From Rachicladosporium sp. CCFEE 5018 (lineage: Eukaryota; Ascomycota; Dothideomycetes; Cladosporiales; Cladosporiaceae): a DNA stretch of 64,000 nt. Positions 18,916 to 28,918 of this stretch are shown one piece after another. Numbering within the stretch: position 1 is the stretch's first letter; each line of letters starts with the position of its first letter. The stretch covers positions 307,444 to 371,443 of the forward strand of contig KZ111156.1 of the NCBI GenBank assembly GCA_002077045.2, read 5' to 3'. The notes beneath the pieces are model-generated. The model had not been told where the DNA came from. It saw only the letters and a list, made by a program, of their open reading frames with translations, and made no database searches. Position numbers and translations under genes: made by a program.

Positions 18916-19557
18916 ATGGTCCGCATCAAGCACCGATACCTACTGTTAAACGTACTTTACCCCGATGAAAAGGCTCGAAACGTCCATCACACCGGTCCGA
19001 CTTCGATAGAGGATGTGCCGTACGCACTTCAATTCCGGCAACCAAGTCCGGATGCTCTGAACGCGAAGCTGCTAGCCCGAATGGTGCGAGATGCAGTATC
19101 TGAGCTCTTCGGCGACTACGGCTCAGGAATGGTATCTGGAAGTTTAATCGGTAAGTCGCGCGTGCTTGACGATCACGCTGAATCGCACGACTGACGGTCA
19201 TGCTCAGTCAAATACTTCTCTCCAGCAACGTCTACAGCGATCATACGCGTAGCACGAGCGCACTATCGCCTTGTCTGGGCAGCTCTAACTTTCATGACCA
19301 ATTTGCCCAAACCACTGGATCAGCCTTGCGTGATGCAAGTTGTGAGAGTCAGTGGGACTATCCGCAAAGCCGAGGAGGAAGCCATCCGACGAGCACGGCT
19401 GGCTATCCGCAAGGCGCAGAGGGTGGGTGGCGACGGCATAACTATGGGCGGAGTAGCAGATCAGACAGGCGCTGTGAACGAGGACGAAGCGATAGACATG
19501 GAAGATGGTATCGAGGATCTTGACGATGACGACGAGATGGAAGATGATGAGGAGTGA
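18916..19557 (+). CDS. POP5: RNase P/MRP subunit POP5, copy A
   Basis: Two exons, 18916-19150 and 19208-19557, 194 aa. POP5 is a protein subunit shared by RNase P (tRNA 5' maturation) and RNase MRP (rRNA processing). The N-terminus MVRIKHRYLLLNVLYP is the family start. LLARMVRDAVSELFGDYGSGMVSGSL runs into VKYFSPATSTAIIRVARAHYRLVWAALTFM across the intron (donor GTAAGT, acceptor CTCAG), matching the POP5 fold. An acidic tail of about 30 residues ends the protein, as in other fungal POP5. Tail to tail with the F-box gene, stops 53 bp apart. Confidence 0.93.
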
Positions 19558-19610
19558 TGTGACGCAAGTGAATGGAAGACTAATTCGGATGAAGAGTCCG
19601 TGGCTACTGA

Positions 19611-21128
19611 CTAAACGCATAATCCTCCAACTTCCAAGAATGGCTCGAAGACACTATTCAGCTCCTGTGCTCTCGCGCAGTACTTCGACACGGTGTTCCA
19701 ATCGCTTCCGCGATAAGCAAACTTGATCGTCTCAGACGATATGCTGAGGCATATACCGTCCAATTCCAGAGAGTCCACACCGTGGAAATCGCCTATAGCA
19801 CTACGCGTATCCTCTTCGTCAACGAAGTGGAGTTCGAGGGTGTGCATGCACTCTGTGATAGCGGGGAGTATGGTTACGAGCATCCTTCTCAGGTCGTGCA
19901 GGTGGTGTGTTGTGGTAACATGCAGGGCTTCAAGGCTCCGTGGCAGCGCCAAAACACCTGCGAGAGACTCGCCTTCGACATATAATAGCGGATCCTCTTC
20001 GAGAAGCGTGTCCGGTGATCTGAATAGCAATAGGTCGGAAGGTATTGTGAGGCTTTTCAGTGCTACCATCTCGTTCCATTTGAAGTGAATGGGTTGCGAG
20101 ATCGGTTCATAAGCCATGACCCGTAGATTTTCGAGAGTCGCGGCGTGCGTCGGTAGGATGTCAAAGACCTGACCCCAATCTTCAACGGCACCGCGATAGT
20201 AGTATTCGATGCAGCTGAAGGTCAAATTTCTCAGGCCTGTGAAGCTGCAGATAGCTCGAGCTGTGGCACGCGCCTGCACCTTGCAATTTGCCAGATCTAA
20301 ACTACGCAGCTTTGGAGCGGAGCCTGCATCCTGCGCGAACCAGGTCTCCCCCGGGCTAAACCCATCCTCGACAATGAGCGTGTCCAACGTGCGATGATGT
20401 AGCCTTGATATGTGCGCACGTACATCCATCATGTACGGCCGACTGTAGCCCTCCTGATGTTTCAGGTGGAGATGCCGTAGGTGAGGCAGCCCGCCATGCG
20501 CAGTCAAATGAGCAAAAGTAGCCATGGCGAGATCAGAGTCAGAGTGCGTGGGCACTTTATCATCCTCTATGAAGGTTTGCAAAATCAAGCTCTCTACGTT
20601 AACCGCCAAGGCGATCAATACTGCCGTTTCAGCGTCGTGATCACCGTTGGCGAGGAGCTTTGGGAGACTGCCATGTGTCGAGAGCGGGCGCACGTGTAGC
20701 GGGAGCGATTCGAGAATATCCACGCGATCTCTCAATGACAGACCGCCACGAGTCCAACCAGTCCACAGCTTGACGTGCAGGTGCTTGATCTGTGTCGCCA
20801 ATCTGGGCTTCGTCGCGAGGGTACGCAAGAGCAGCCGGCACGTTCGCGGGGTTTTCAATGTAGAGACTTTTCGATACAGAAACGGGGTTGCACAGCCCTT
20901 CAGTATCGAGCTCGTTCGGCAAAGCGCGAGCAGATCTTCTGTGATCGTTGGCGCAGCCGGGTCATTCGGCGAGAATACATCCTGGTCTAAACAGAGGGTT
21001 TCGATGACGAGGGTAATCAGTTCCGGAGGAAGGTCGTACAATGTGCAGAATGAATTCGACTCGGTATCAACGCGTTGTGTGTAACCTCCTCTCCATGAGG
21101 GTTGGAGAGCTGTCACAACGCGTAACAT
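19611..21128 (-). CDS. F-box / leucine-rich protein, copy A (intact)
   Basis: Single exon, 505 aa. Near residue 32 the segment LYDLPPELITLVIETLCLD is a degenerate F-box, followed by a helical region containing LLALCRTSSILKGCATPFLYRKVSTLKT, the usual fungal F-box pattern (LRLVCKSWRAAALPFLYRTV-like). The rest has irregular leucine-rich segments such as LPHLRHLHLKHQEGYSR, LRSLDLANCKVQA and LRNLTFSCIEYYY, as in fungal LRR-type F-box proteins. F-box proteins recruit substrates to SCF ubiquitin ligases through SKP1; the substrate here cannot be told. Copy B of this gene is broken by a 28-bp deletion. Confidence 0.8.
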   Translation of the reverse strand: MLRVVTALQPSWRGGYTQRVDTESNSFCTLYDLPPELITLVIETLCLDQDVFSPNDPAAPTITEDLLALCRTSSILKGCATPFLYRKVSTLKTPRTCRLLLRTLATKPRLATQIKHLHVKLWTGWTRGGLSLRDRVDILESLPLHVRPLSTHGSLPKLLANGDHDAETAVLIALAVNVESLILQTFIEDDKVPTHSDSDLAMATFAHLTAHGGLPHLRHLHLKHQEGYSRPYMMDVRAHISRLHHRTLDTLIVEDGFSPGETWFAQDAGSAPKLRSLDLANCKVQARATARAICSFTGLRNLTFSCIEYYYRGAVEDWGQVFDILPTHAATLENLRVMAYEPISQPIHFKWNEMVALKSLTIPSDLLLFRSPDTLLEEDPLLYVEGESLAGVLALPRSLEALHVTTTHHLHDLRRMLVTILPAITECMHTLELHFVDEEDTRSAIGDFHGVDSLELDGICLSISSETIKFAYRGSDWNTVSKYCARAQELNSVFEPFLEVGGLCV

Positions 21129-21845
21129 TGTTGAGTCCGGACCGTAGTTCTCTCTAGTCGCGCGAGGTGTAGACTCTGGTTAGAAGACAATTTAGGGTCT
21201 GGGTCTCTGCTGGTCAACATGGAATTTGTCCGAAGAAGATGTAGACGAAAGCTAAGCTATGCCACAGGGTATAAAATAAGGAGGTACGCCTAAGCTACTT
21301 CTGAGGCAGCTGCGGTAATGCGAGGAGGCTATGCTGCATCAAGGAGATGCCAAGTACTCACGTACAGCACAGCAAGGAGACTGCCTTTCTCAGCGGTTCC
21401 ATAGTCTCTGACTTAGCTATCCCGGGCAATAAGACACATGCGCAGGGATCTTCTGGCATTCGTAGACAGTGCGCCTGTAGCCTTCTCTGAGAGTGAAGTC
21501 GCAGCTGACTCATCATCTGAGCGAGCGGGTCCTGCCGTAGCGCGAGGCTGCCGCGCTTCTCCTTCTCGCTCGTATCTCCTATTGACCCCAACATCTTCTC
21601 CTTCACAAGTGCTCAACATCACTATCAAATAACGCGCTACTCCATCACTGCTCACGGGACGCTGCGATAGTTCATCACTTTCGACAAGCGCTTTATACGT
21701 CCGTGCCAACACCTCAAAAGTGCGCACTGCCAACCCTCGCCCACTCTACGCTCAGCCCTAACAACAGCAAGCGCACGCCATCAACCGCCCTATCACCACC
21801 GGTCCCAATCTTATCACCCCGGAACCTCCATCATCTACTACTACC
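21129..21845. promoter_or_regulatory. Divergent promoter, F-box / YRA1, copy A
   Basis: 717 bp with no supported gene. It is also present in block B (61407-62128) with many substitutions and small indels; none of the short open frames keeps its reading frame between copies, which argues against coding. A C/T-rich leader precedes the YRA1 start. Confidence 0.5.
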
Positions 21846-23496
21846 ATGTCCGGCAAACTCGACCAGTCTCTCGATGAGATCATGAAGGACACCAAGCCCA
21901 CCCGCGGCCGCGGCGGCCGCACTCGCGTCCAGCGTACCGCATCCGGCAAGACGACTACGGTTGCGCCAGTCGGTGGTGTCGCCAAGAAAACGAAGACTCC
22001 CAGGGGACCCAAGGTCGCGACTGCACCTGCGGTCAGGCCTCCGATGACCGGCGAGAGCAAGATCATCGTCAACGGTCTGGTAAGCTCTACTCAACTAATT
22101 ACGTATCTACAATACCAATTACTGACCCTCACCCCAGCCTGAAGACGTGAACGAGGCGCAGATCAAGGTATGTTGAGCGAACATGATGGGACACTTGTTC
22201 CGCCAACGTTTTCCGATCGAATGTATGCGTTGAGCAACGCGAACCGCACGGATCTTTACTGGCCTGCGAAGGAGCGGGTGCTGCGAGGATATCTCGCACA
22301 GTCCGAGTGTGCAGCAGGCGCCTTTCGCCGAGCATGATCGAGATTCCAGTTGCAGCAGGTGTGATTGCAAGACGCGACAGGTACTTGGCGGTGCACAGTG
22401 GCTGGCTGGCAACCAGATCCACGCTTTCCTCACTCACGCAAGTAGCCCTGGAGGCCAAGTCAGTGAGCAGAGTTGGTCAAGCGCAGTGTGGAAGTTTCTG
22501 CGATTGCTCGTGCGCGCAATCGCACGATACACGGCCCTGTACGCTCAGCTCATCACGGCGGACGCATATTCTGAAATCGTCATGGAAGGATTGAGTAGCA
22601 AGCGAGGCGTCAAGAAGTGGCACACTTGGCGTCCTGCTGCTCATGACCGACTAGGCGATGAGTGGGCGATCCTGCAGGCAATGATGAAGGCAGTATGGTG
22701 GCAATGTTGGCGGCAAAGATGGGCATGCACGCACGATCACTCTGCTCACTGACTACCTCGCTCCGGCAACACTGTCCTAATGGCTCGATCAGAAAGGGCT
22801 CAGCCAACGCTACTGACCGAGGCTTATACGCGCGTACCTGATCGCAATCGCAGAAGTGGACTGACATGGCTATACTCAGGATTACTTTAGCAAGACCATT
22901 GGCTTCGTCAAGCGCGCGATGCTCACCTATGGACCAAACGGACGCAGCCGCGGTATTGCCACTATCGTCTTCAGCAACCCAGGAAGTGCCAGCAAGGCTG
23001 CGCAGGAGCTCAACGGAGTGAAGGTCGACAACCGGGCCATGAAGGTATACTGATCTTGGCCCCGATCTGCACCGGCCAGTCTCTAACACGACAACAGATC
23101 GAGGTCATCGTTGACGCGAAGAGCGTCCCCGCCCCACCAGCACCCAAGACTCTAGGCGACCGCATCTCGTAAGACGTCCATGCGCTGATTTCATCGGCTT
23201 CCAACTAACGTCAATATAGTAAGCCGCGCAACACAGCTAGGGAGACGACGAAGGCGAAGCCAGCTGCTGCTGCGACGGGAGCGACGCCCGCGACGAACGG
23301 GGCCACGAAGTCTGGCAAGAAGAAGTCTGGGCGAGGTGGAAAGCCCAAGGCGAAGAGTGCTGATGAGCTGGATGCGGAGATGAAAGATTACTTCGGCGGC
23401 AACGAGGCGAACGGTGTGGTGGCGAACGGAGAGGTTCAGGCAGTTGCCGCTGCTGTCACCAACCGTGGCGACACTGGCATGGATGAGATCTCATAA
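21846..23496 (+). CDS. YRA1: mRNA export adaptor YRA1/ALY-REF, copy A (five exons, long intron)
   Basis: Exons 21846-22079, 22138-22167, 22880-23044, 23098-23168 and 23220-23496, 258 aa; all introns GT-AG and in phase. YRA1/ALY binds mRNA and the helicase SUB2/UAP56 and passes transcripts to the MEX67 export receptor. Seen: an N-terminal UAP56-binding motif (KLDQSLDEIMK), an Arg/Gly-rich linker (RGRGGRTRVQR), an RRM from SKIIVNGL through GIATIVFSNPGSASKAAQELNGVKVDNRAMK and IEVIVD, a LGDRIS turn, a basic tail, and a second UAP56-binding motif ELDAEMKDYF. Exon 2 is only 30 nt. Intron 2 (22168-22879) is 712 nt, about ten times the other introns here, with donor GTATGT. Confidence 0.94.
22168..22879 (+). 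other. Long intron 2 of YRA1, copy A
   Basis: 712 nt, splitting the RRM between NEAQIK and DYFSKTIG. In budding yeast the long autoregulatory YRA1 intron falls at the same place (QDAVR before EFF). The block B counterpart is 711 nt with about 30 differences by eye. Open frames inside are shifted by indels between copies, so a nested protein gene is unlikely. Confidence 0.85.
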
Positions 23497-24930
23497 GCGG
23501 TTGTAAGAGCTAGGGTGCAAGGAATGAGGAGAGTAACGTGGGCAACTGAAGACACGGAAGGCGCACCGTCGAACATCGGTCCTTTGCTTGGTGTGTATGA
23601 GTACAAGATTGGCAAATTGAAACGCGGGCAAGAGAGAAGGTTGTTGCAAGGTACGAAGGGTGCGAAGGACTAGATCGACACCATGCATATGACGGAGCAT
23701 CAGATTCTCCACCAAGCTTCACTTGCACGGCACTGTTTCGATGCCAGATGGTCCCTCCACGTTCTCGACTGCCCTTAGCATTCGCTGCTCTTTCAGTCGC
23801 TCTTCTACGGCAATGATCATCACTCGCTTGCGCCCAGGGCTCGGCATTGTAAACAGTGCGGCAGAGTAGGAGACTGGACCGGCAACCCGATCAGTGTGCC
23901 ATGCCGATGCAGGTACACACTCTGTTCGTTACCGAATGTTGACTTCTCGAGCTACGCAGCGACACCCCGGCAACTATACCTGGTGGTCGTCTTGGTTGCG
24001 ACTCGGATGACATGTTCGGGTTCGAGCACGCCCTTCCAAACATCCCTGTCTCTGACTGTGCTCATTTGCACAGCACTCCACTTCGGCGTGACGTACACCG
24101 AGCTGCGCATGGAACTAAAAACACACTGAGATCAGTAATCTCGCCTGTATATTCGTGTCGCACTCGCTACGAATACAGCTTGATCCGAAATATCCAACAC
24201 AGCGGACCGCATTAGCTCCGCCGATCGCTGGTGTGCAGGCTGATGCGGTCGAAATCTTCGAACCTTCCATTGTAAGGTGACACGCCAATAACGCATGCCC
24301 GCACCAAATCACCGGGCAAGCTCAGCAACATGATGTAAGCGTCTTTTTATATTGTGTTCTGACATACATATTCTGTACCCCGCGGTGCGCTGCCATTCCG
24401 CATTGACCAAAGTCGGCATATCGAAGCATCTTCTTCTCTTCATGGTCATGCCGCCTGACTACAATCATGTTCCAAATAGTAGCTTACGAGAGCAACATCA
24501 ATCGATGAAGCCAAGAGCCCACGGGTCTCGTGAGTGCGTCCGGTCCATCAGTCCAGGCGCGGTCGATGGGTGGCGTTGTCACCCTCCCAGAGCTTGCCCC
24601 GCACCCGCACACCCCTCACTAGTATCCTGATCCACGTCGCCGAGGACCATTCACAACGCGTGTACAGCTCGATAGCCCGCGCATCAGAGACCCTTGCGAG
24701 CGAGAACCGCTCGAGTGGAGAAGCACTGTGGACCGCCAGATCTACAGAGGTAATTCCCGGGACCGTCGTCCGCAACGAGCAGAAGCGTGTCTCGAACTAG
24801 AGTCTCCTACTTAACCCCGCTGCTGCCCGGAAGCCATCTCCTTTTCTCCTCTCCATACCTGTCGCTGCGCGATACAACTCTCTGTACATCTTTCCAATCA
24901 AGCCAAAAGTCTTTCAATCGTATACCCATC
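23497..24930. promoter_or_regulatory. 1.4-kb intergenic region before aldehyde dehydrogenase
   Basis: No supported gene. The first 220 bp belong to the duplicated block. The last 130 bp before the ALDH start are C/T-rich (TTCTCCTCTCC and similar), as in strongly expressed fungal genes. Short open frames at 23.9-24.8 kb have no recognisable motifs. Confidence 0.45.
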
Positions 24931-26598
24931 ATGTCTGGTGTTTCTGTTCAGCTCGAGACGCCGCACTCTGGCAAGTATGAGCAGCCAACTGGCCTGTAAG
25001 TGATGATAATAATGAATGAGCTTCACTTTCGATCGACTGACAGCATCAATCAGGTTCATCAACAACGAGTTCGTCAAAGGTGTAGACGGCCGCACATTCG
25101 AGGTCATCAACCCTTCAACCGAAGAAGTCATCACCTCCGTCCACGAGGCCTCAGAGAAGGATGTCGACATTGCCGTGGCAGCTGCCCGCAAGGCATTCGA
25201 AGGCCCATGGAGACAAGAGACACCAGAGAACCGCGGCAAATTGCTCGTGAAGCTCGCAGATCTGTTTGAGAAGAACCTCGACCTCTTGGCTGCGGTTGAG
25301 TCGCTCGACAACGGCAAGGCTATCTCCATGGCCAAGGTCGATATCAGCATGTGCGCTGGCTGCTTGAGATACTACGGTGGTTGGGCAGACAAGATCGAGG
25401 GCAAGGTCATTGACACGACACCCGATACCTTCAACTACATCCGCAAGGAGCCAATTGGTGTTTGTGGACAGGTACGCTATTTTGCATACCCGAGGTAGAG
25501 AGCCTTCCAATGACAAGAATCCCAGATCATCCCGTGGAACTTCCCCTTGCTCATGTGGGCATGGAAGATCGGCCCTGCGATCGCCTGCGGTAACACTGTC
25601 GTCTTGAAGACCGCAGAGCAGACCCCTCTCGGTGGTCTAGTTGCTGCGAAGCTCATCAAGGAGGCTGGCTTCCCGCCAGGTGTCGTGAACATCCTCTCCG
25701 GTTTCGGCAAGGTCGCCGGTGCTGCCATCGCCTCGCACATGGACGTCGACAAGGTCGCCTTCACCGGCTCCACCGTTGTCGGTCGCCAGATCATGAAGGC
25801 TGCGGCTGGCTCCAACTTGAAGAAGGTCACCCTCGAGCTCGGTGGCAAGTCGCCCAACATTGTCTTCGAGGACGCCGACATTGACAACGCCATCTCGTGG
25901 GTCAACTTCGGTATCTTCTTCAACCACGGCCAGTGCTGCTGCGCTGGTTCCCGCGTGTACGTGCAAGAGAGTATCTACGACAAGTTCGTCGAGAAGTTCA
26001 AGGCGCGCGCCCAGAAGAACGTTGTTGGCGACCCATTCGGACAGGACACCTTCCAGGGCCCGCAAGTGTCGCAAGTCCAGTTTGACCGCATCATGAACTA
26101 CATCAAGCAGGGCAAGGATGCCGGCGCGACCGTCGAGACCGGCGGCAACCGCAAGGGCGACAAGGGTTTCTTCATCGAGCCCACCATCTTCTCGAACGTC
26201 ACGGAGGACATGAAGATCGTGCAAGAGGAGATCTTCGGCCCCGTGTGCTCCATCTCCAAGTTCAAGACCAAGGAGGACGCCATTCGTGTCGGTAACTCGA
26301 CGACCTACGGTCTCGCTGCTGCCGTGCACACGAAGAACCTCAACACTGCTATTGAGGTGTCGAACGCGCTTAAAGCCGGAACTGTGTGTATAGTATTGTC
26401 TGAATACATACCTAAAGTTATAACTAACTTTAAGCTTTCTAGGTCTGGGTCAACTCGTACAACACGCTCCACCACCAAATGCCGTTCGGTGGCTTCAAGG
26501 AGTCGGGCATTGGCCGTGAGTTGGGCGAGGCTGCGCTTGACAACTACACGCAGACCAAGACTGTGTCGATCCGTCTTGGTGATGCGCTCTTCGGTTAG
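24931..26598 (+). CDS. NAD(P)-dependent aldehyde dehydrogenase (ALDH1/2 type)
   Basis: Four exons, 24931-24995, 25054-25471, 25526-26383 and 26443-26598, 498 aa. It oxidises acetaldehyde and other aldehydes to acids, as in ethanol use (compare Aspergillus aldA). Motifs: IIPWNFPLLMWAWKIGPAIACGN at the coenzyme site, FTGSTVVGR, the general-base Glu in LELGGKSPNIVFEDAD, the catalytic Cys in NHGQCCCAGSRVYV, EEIFGPVCSISKFK, and the C-terminal MPFGGFKESGIGRELGE. There is no N-terminal presequence, so it is probably cytosolic. Codons are strongly biased to C-ending forms, pointing to high expression. Intron 3 (59 nt) is AT-rich with a CTAAC branch site. Confidence 0.95.
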
Positions 26599-26750
26599 AT
26601 ACCTTGATGAGCTGGCAAATATAATGAATGTTCATGTATCTATGTATGAAACACAGATTCAACACAGCGCACTACCTGTGATTACTTCGCGGAGCGTTCA
26701 AGTGTCACAACGTAGCGTGTTCGTGCATAGGGTTTGAGGCGGTCATATAT

Positions 26751-27350
26751 TCATGGATGTAAAGGATCATAGTAATCTCTCTCGCGCATCCTTAACACCT
26801 GATTCTCCTGCTCCGCCGCGTGCAACCTCTCCGTCAGACTCCGGTTTGCGGCCTCACTGCTCGCTAGCTCCGTCGTTATAGCATCAATCCGCTTCGACGC
26901 CGCCTTCAACCTAATTCCAAGCTTTTCTACCTTCTCCTCTGCCCTCTTCGCCTCCCTTAGCTCCCTTCTCATCTGTAGAGCCCCCTCTTCGTTCGGTTTT
27001 AGAGCCGTCGCTCTCTGCTTTAATCCTAGAGCTAACCGCATCCGCTGCAATCGCCGTATTTCGATCTTAAACCCATCGCTCGCGAGGATCCGTAGGGTTT
27101 CGACATCGGAGCACTGAACCTGGTAGTGCAGCTGCGTGATGCGCGCGTTTAGGTCGTGGTCTTTGGCGTACTTGATGCTAGTGCTTATGCCAACGTCGGA
27201 GAGGAACTTGCGCAGTGTGCGGCTCTCGAGTTTGACGTTGTGGAGGGACGCTAATCGCGCGATGACCTCTGGGTGGTGTAGCTTCTCGTCCTCGATCCAG
27301 GTGCGGATTTCGTCGGTATAGGGCTCGAGGTGGATCTTGAGGCGCGGCAT
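26751..27350 (-). CDS. Tandem helix-turn-helix plus coiled-coil protein, unknown role
   Basis: Single exon, 199 aa. Two consecutive HTH-like units can be seen: PYTDEIRTWIEDEKLHHPEVIARLASLHNV with SRTLRKFLSDVGIS, then LNARITQLHYQVQCSDVETLRILASDGF with RRLQRMRLALGL. Residues from about 120 on are Glu/Lys/Arg/Ala-rich with a heptad-like pattern, predicting a coiled coil. The paired HTH layout resembles DNA-binding N-termini seen in fungal transposon-related and regulatory proteins, but there is no transposase domain and no terminal repeats that I can see. Codon choice is less C-ending than in the neighbouring ALDH gene. Function not assigned. Confidence 0.6.
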   Translation of the reverse strand: MPRLKIHLEPYTDEIRTWIEDEKLHHPEVIARLASLHNVKLESRTLRKFLSDVGISTSIKYAKDHDLNARITQLHYQVQCSDVETLRILASDGFKIEIRRLQRMRLALGLKQRATALKPNEEGALQMRRELREAKRAEEKVEKLGIRLKAASKRIDAITTELASSEAANRSLTERLHAAEQENQVLRMRERDYYDPLHP

Positions 27351-27711
27351 GCTGGAGGAGCGGAAGGTCGGGGCATTTGATGTTGGAGCTCAGGTTTGCG
27401 CTCAGCGGGGAAGTACCGTAGGAGCTCTGCTATGTTCGCAGGTTTGTAGCGTAGATTCATGCACGTCGTCACGTGCGAAATAAAGGTACTTATGAAAAGC
27501 GCCACCTCACCCACGGTTCAGGTGAGACGGACAGACCGGGTCGTACCCAGACGAAGCACGACGCACAGCTTGATACATAGAAGTGACACAAAAAACATAT
27601 GTTCAAGAAGCGGTTCAAGAAGCGAACACATTTAGAGTTATCGACTAGGTCATCGATCTGCTCACGTTCACGGCCCTATGCGTAATCATTCGACACTGAT
27701 CACTATCCACA
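27351..27711. promoter_or_regulatory. Divergent promoter, HTH protein / DUF924 protein
   Basis: 361 bp, no supported gene. Two CAAGAAGCG units lie close together (27604-27624). No recognised regulatory site. Confidence 0.35.
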
Positions 27712-28629
27712 ATGCTCCCGTCACGATTGCTACGGCGAGCTGCCTTGCTCAATCTTCACTTAGTGCCTAGCATCGTCCGAGCACAATCGACAATGACCTC
27801 GCCACTCTACACCCTAGACAAGAGCCATCTCAACCCCGAATTGTACAAAAGCCTCCGAGATCTCTGGTTTCCTAGTATGGAGAACGCCACTTCTGCTAGC
27901 AAGGAAGCGATTCAACGCTGGTTCGGCATGGGCCTCTCGGAAGCGCAGAAGAAAGACTTCGACTCCCAGTGCCATGGACTTGCGATCTCGGCTCTGAATT
28001 CCATCTCGCCATCGGCCATCAGCTTGCCACCTTTCACCGACTACGAGAGTGACATCGCCAGATCTTCTGAGCTGGCTGGACCACTACTGGCTGAGGTCCG
28101 CGATGCACAGGCACAGGATCCAAAGTCTGGGACGGAGACGCTTCTCAGCTTGATCTTATTGCTAGATCAAATGCCTCGAAACATCCATCGTACCCCATCC
28201 CAACTGCCCTTAGTGTACGATCATTACGATCGCCTCGCTCTCTCCCTGCTCTATTCTTCCATGTCACTTCCCCAGAATCCCGTCGACAATGATTTCTTCA
28301 AACGTCGACCAGTCTACACACAGTGGCTGCTGATGCCCTTGATTCACGCCGAGCACATTCCATCGCACGATCTGTGGCGCAAGTATACAGAGGAGACTGA
28401 GGTGCTAGTCAAGGAGGCTGGCGATCAGGAGGCTCTTGACTTCATCGAACAGGGCCGGAAGTCACAGAAGCAGCATGTAGAGATTCTGAGAAGGTTCGGA
28501 AGGTATCCGCATCGGAATGAAGGGCTAGGAAGGGAGAGCACGAAGGAGGAAGTAGAGTGGCTGAAGACTGGGGAGACGTTTGGTGTAGCGAAAAGTGGGC
28601 AGGAGGTGAAGGCGAAGGACGAGTTGTAG
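27712..28629 (+). CDS. DUF924 family protein, probably mitochondrial
   Basis: Single exon, 305 aa. The first 25 or so residues (LPSRLLRRAALLNLHLVPSI) are basic and amphipathic, like a mitochondrial presequence; a second Met at residue 28 could start a shorter form. The body matches DUF924: a LRDLWFP start, WFGMGLSEAQKKDFDSQC, then LLSLILLLDQMPRNIHRTPSQ, the most conserved segment of the family, and LMPLIHAEHIPSHDL near the end. The family is all-helical (TPR-like) and of unknown function in bacteria and fungi. Converges on the transhydrogenase gene. Confidence 0.87.
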   Translation: MLPSRLLRRAALLNLHLVPSIVRAQSTMTSPLYTLDKSHLNPELYKSLRDLWFPSMENATSASKEAIQRWFGMGLSEAQKKDFDSQCHGLAISALNSISPSAISLPPFTDYESDIARSSELAGPLLAEVRDAQAQDPKSGTETLLSLILLLDQMPRNIHRTPSQLPLVYDHYDRLALSLLYSSMSLPQNPVDNDFFKRRPVYTQWLLMPLIHAEHIPSHDLWRKYTEETEVLVKEAGDQEALDFIEQGRKSQKQHVEILRRFGRYPHRNEGLGRESTKEEVEWLKTGETFGVAKSGQEVKAKDEL

Positions 28630-28918
28630 GGACCCTCGCGCTATGAACGCGCGGGAGGCCTTCCTAACAGTCCGGCAACGCTACCAGTACGCTCCCACAC
28701 GAGTGTAAGCACCAAGACTCATCATCGAGTCGATTGTACTCCAGCTCCGCAGTGGCGAGAAAGCTCAACGATCGCGAAGTTTGCGACCAAGTCACGAAGT
28801 TATAACGAGGCGCAGAGACTGAAACAACGCGCATCGGCAATGCCAATGCAATCGTCTGAAAGCAATACCTGCACACATCTGACGCCGATCTAGATGCTTG
28901 GACCTTCGGATTTGGTCC

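Larger units (their letters stand above)
15204..23717. repeat. Block A of an 8-kb duplicated segment
   Basis: Collinear and same-orientation with 56023-64000. It contains the unknown protein, ESF1, POP5, the F-box protein and YRA1, with all intergenic and intron sequence alignable. Left and right limits are not real boundaries: block B starts at an N gap and ends at the window edge. By eye, non-coding sequence differs at roughly 4% of positions, with scattered small indels. Confidence 0.95.

Noticed and set aside
22307..22752. Open frames of 95-147 codons inside the long YRA1 intron
   Set aside because: The equivalent frames in copy B are shifted by small indels and changed start points; they have no recognisable domain and the region behaves like non-coding DNA.
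23497..24930. AlcR-like CCGC repeats upstream of aldehyde dehydrogenase
   Set aside because: The core is four to five bases and the region is GC-rich, so several matches are expected by chance; no clear paired arrangement seen.
25637..26329. A 230-codon minus-strand open frame, Val/Leu/Asp-rich
   Set aside because: Mirror of the strongly C-ending codon bias of aldehyde dehydrogenase exon 3, a common artefact.
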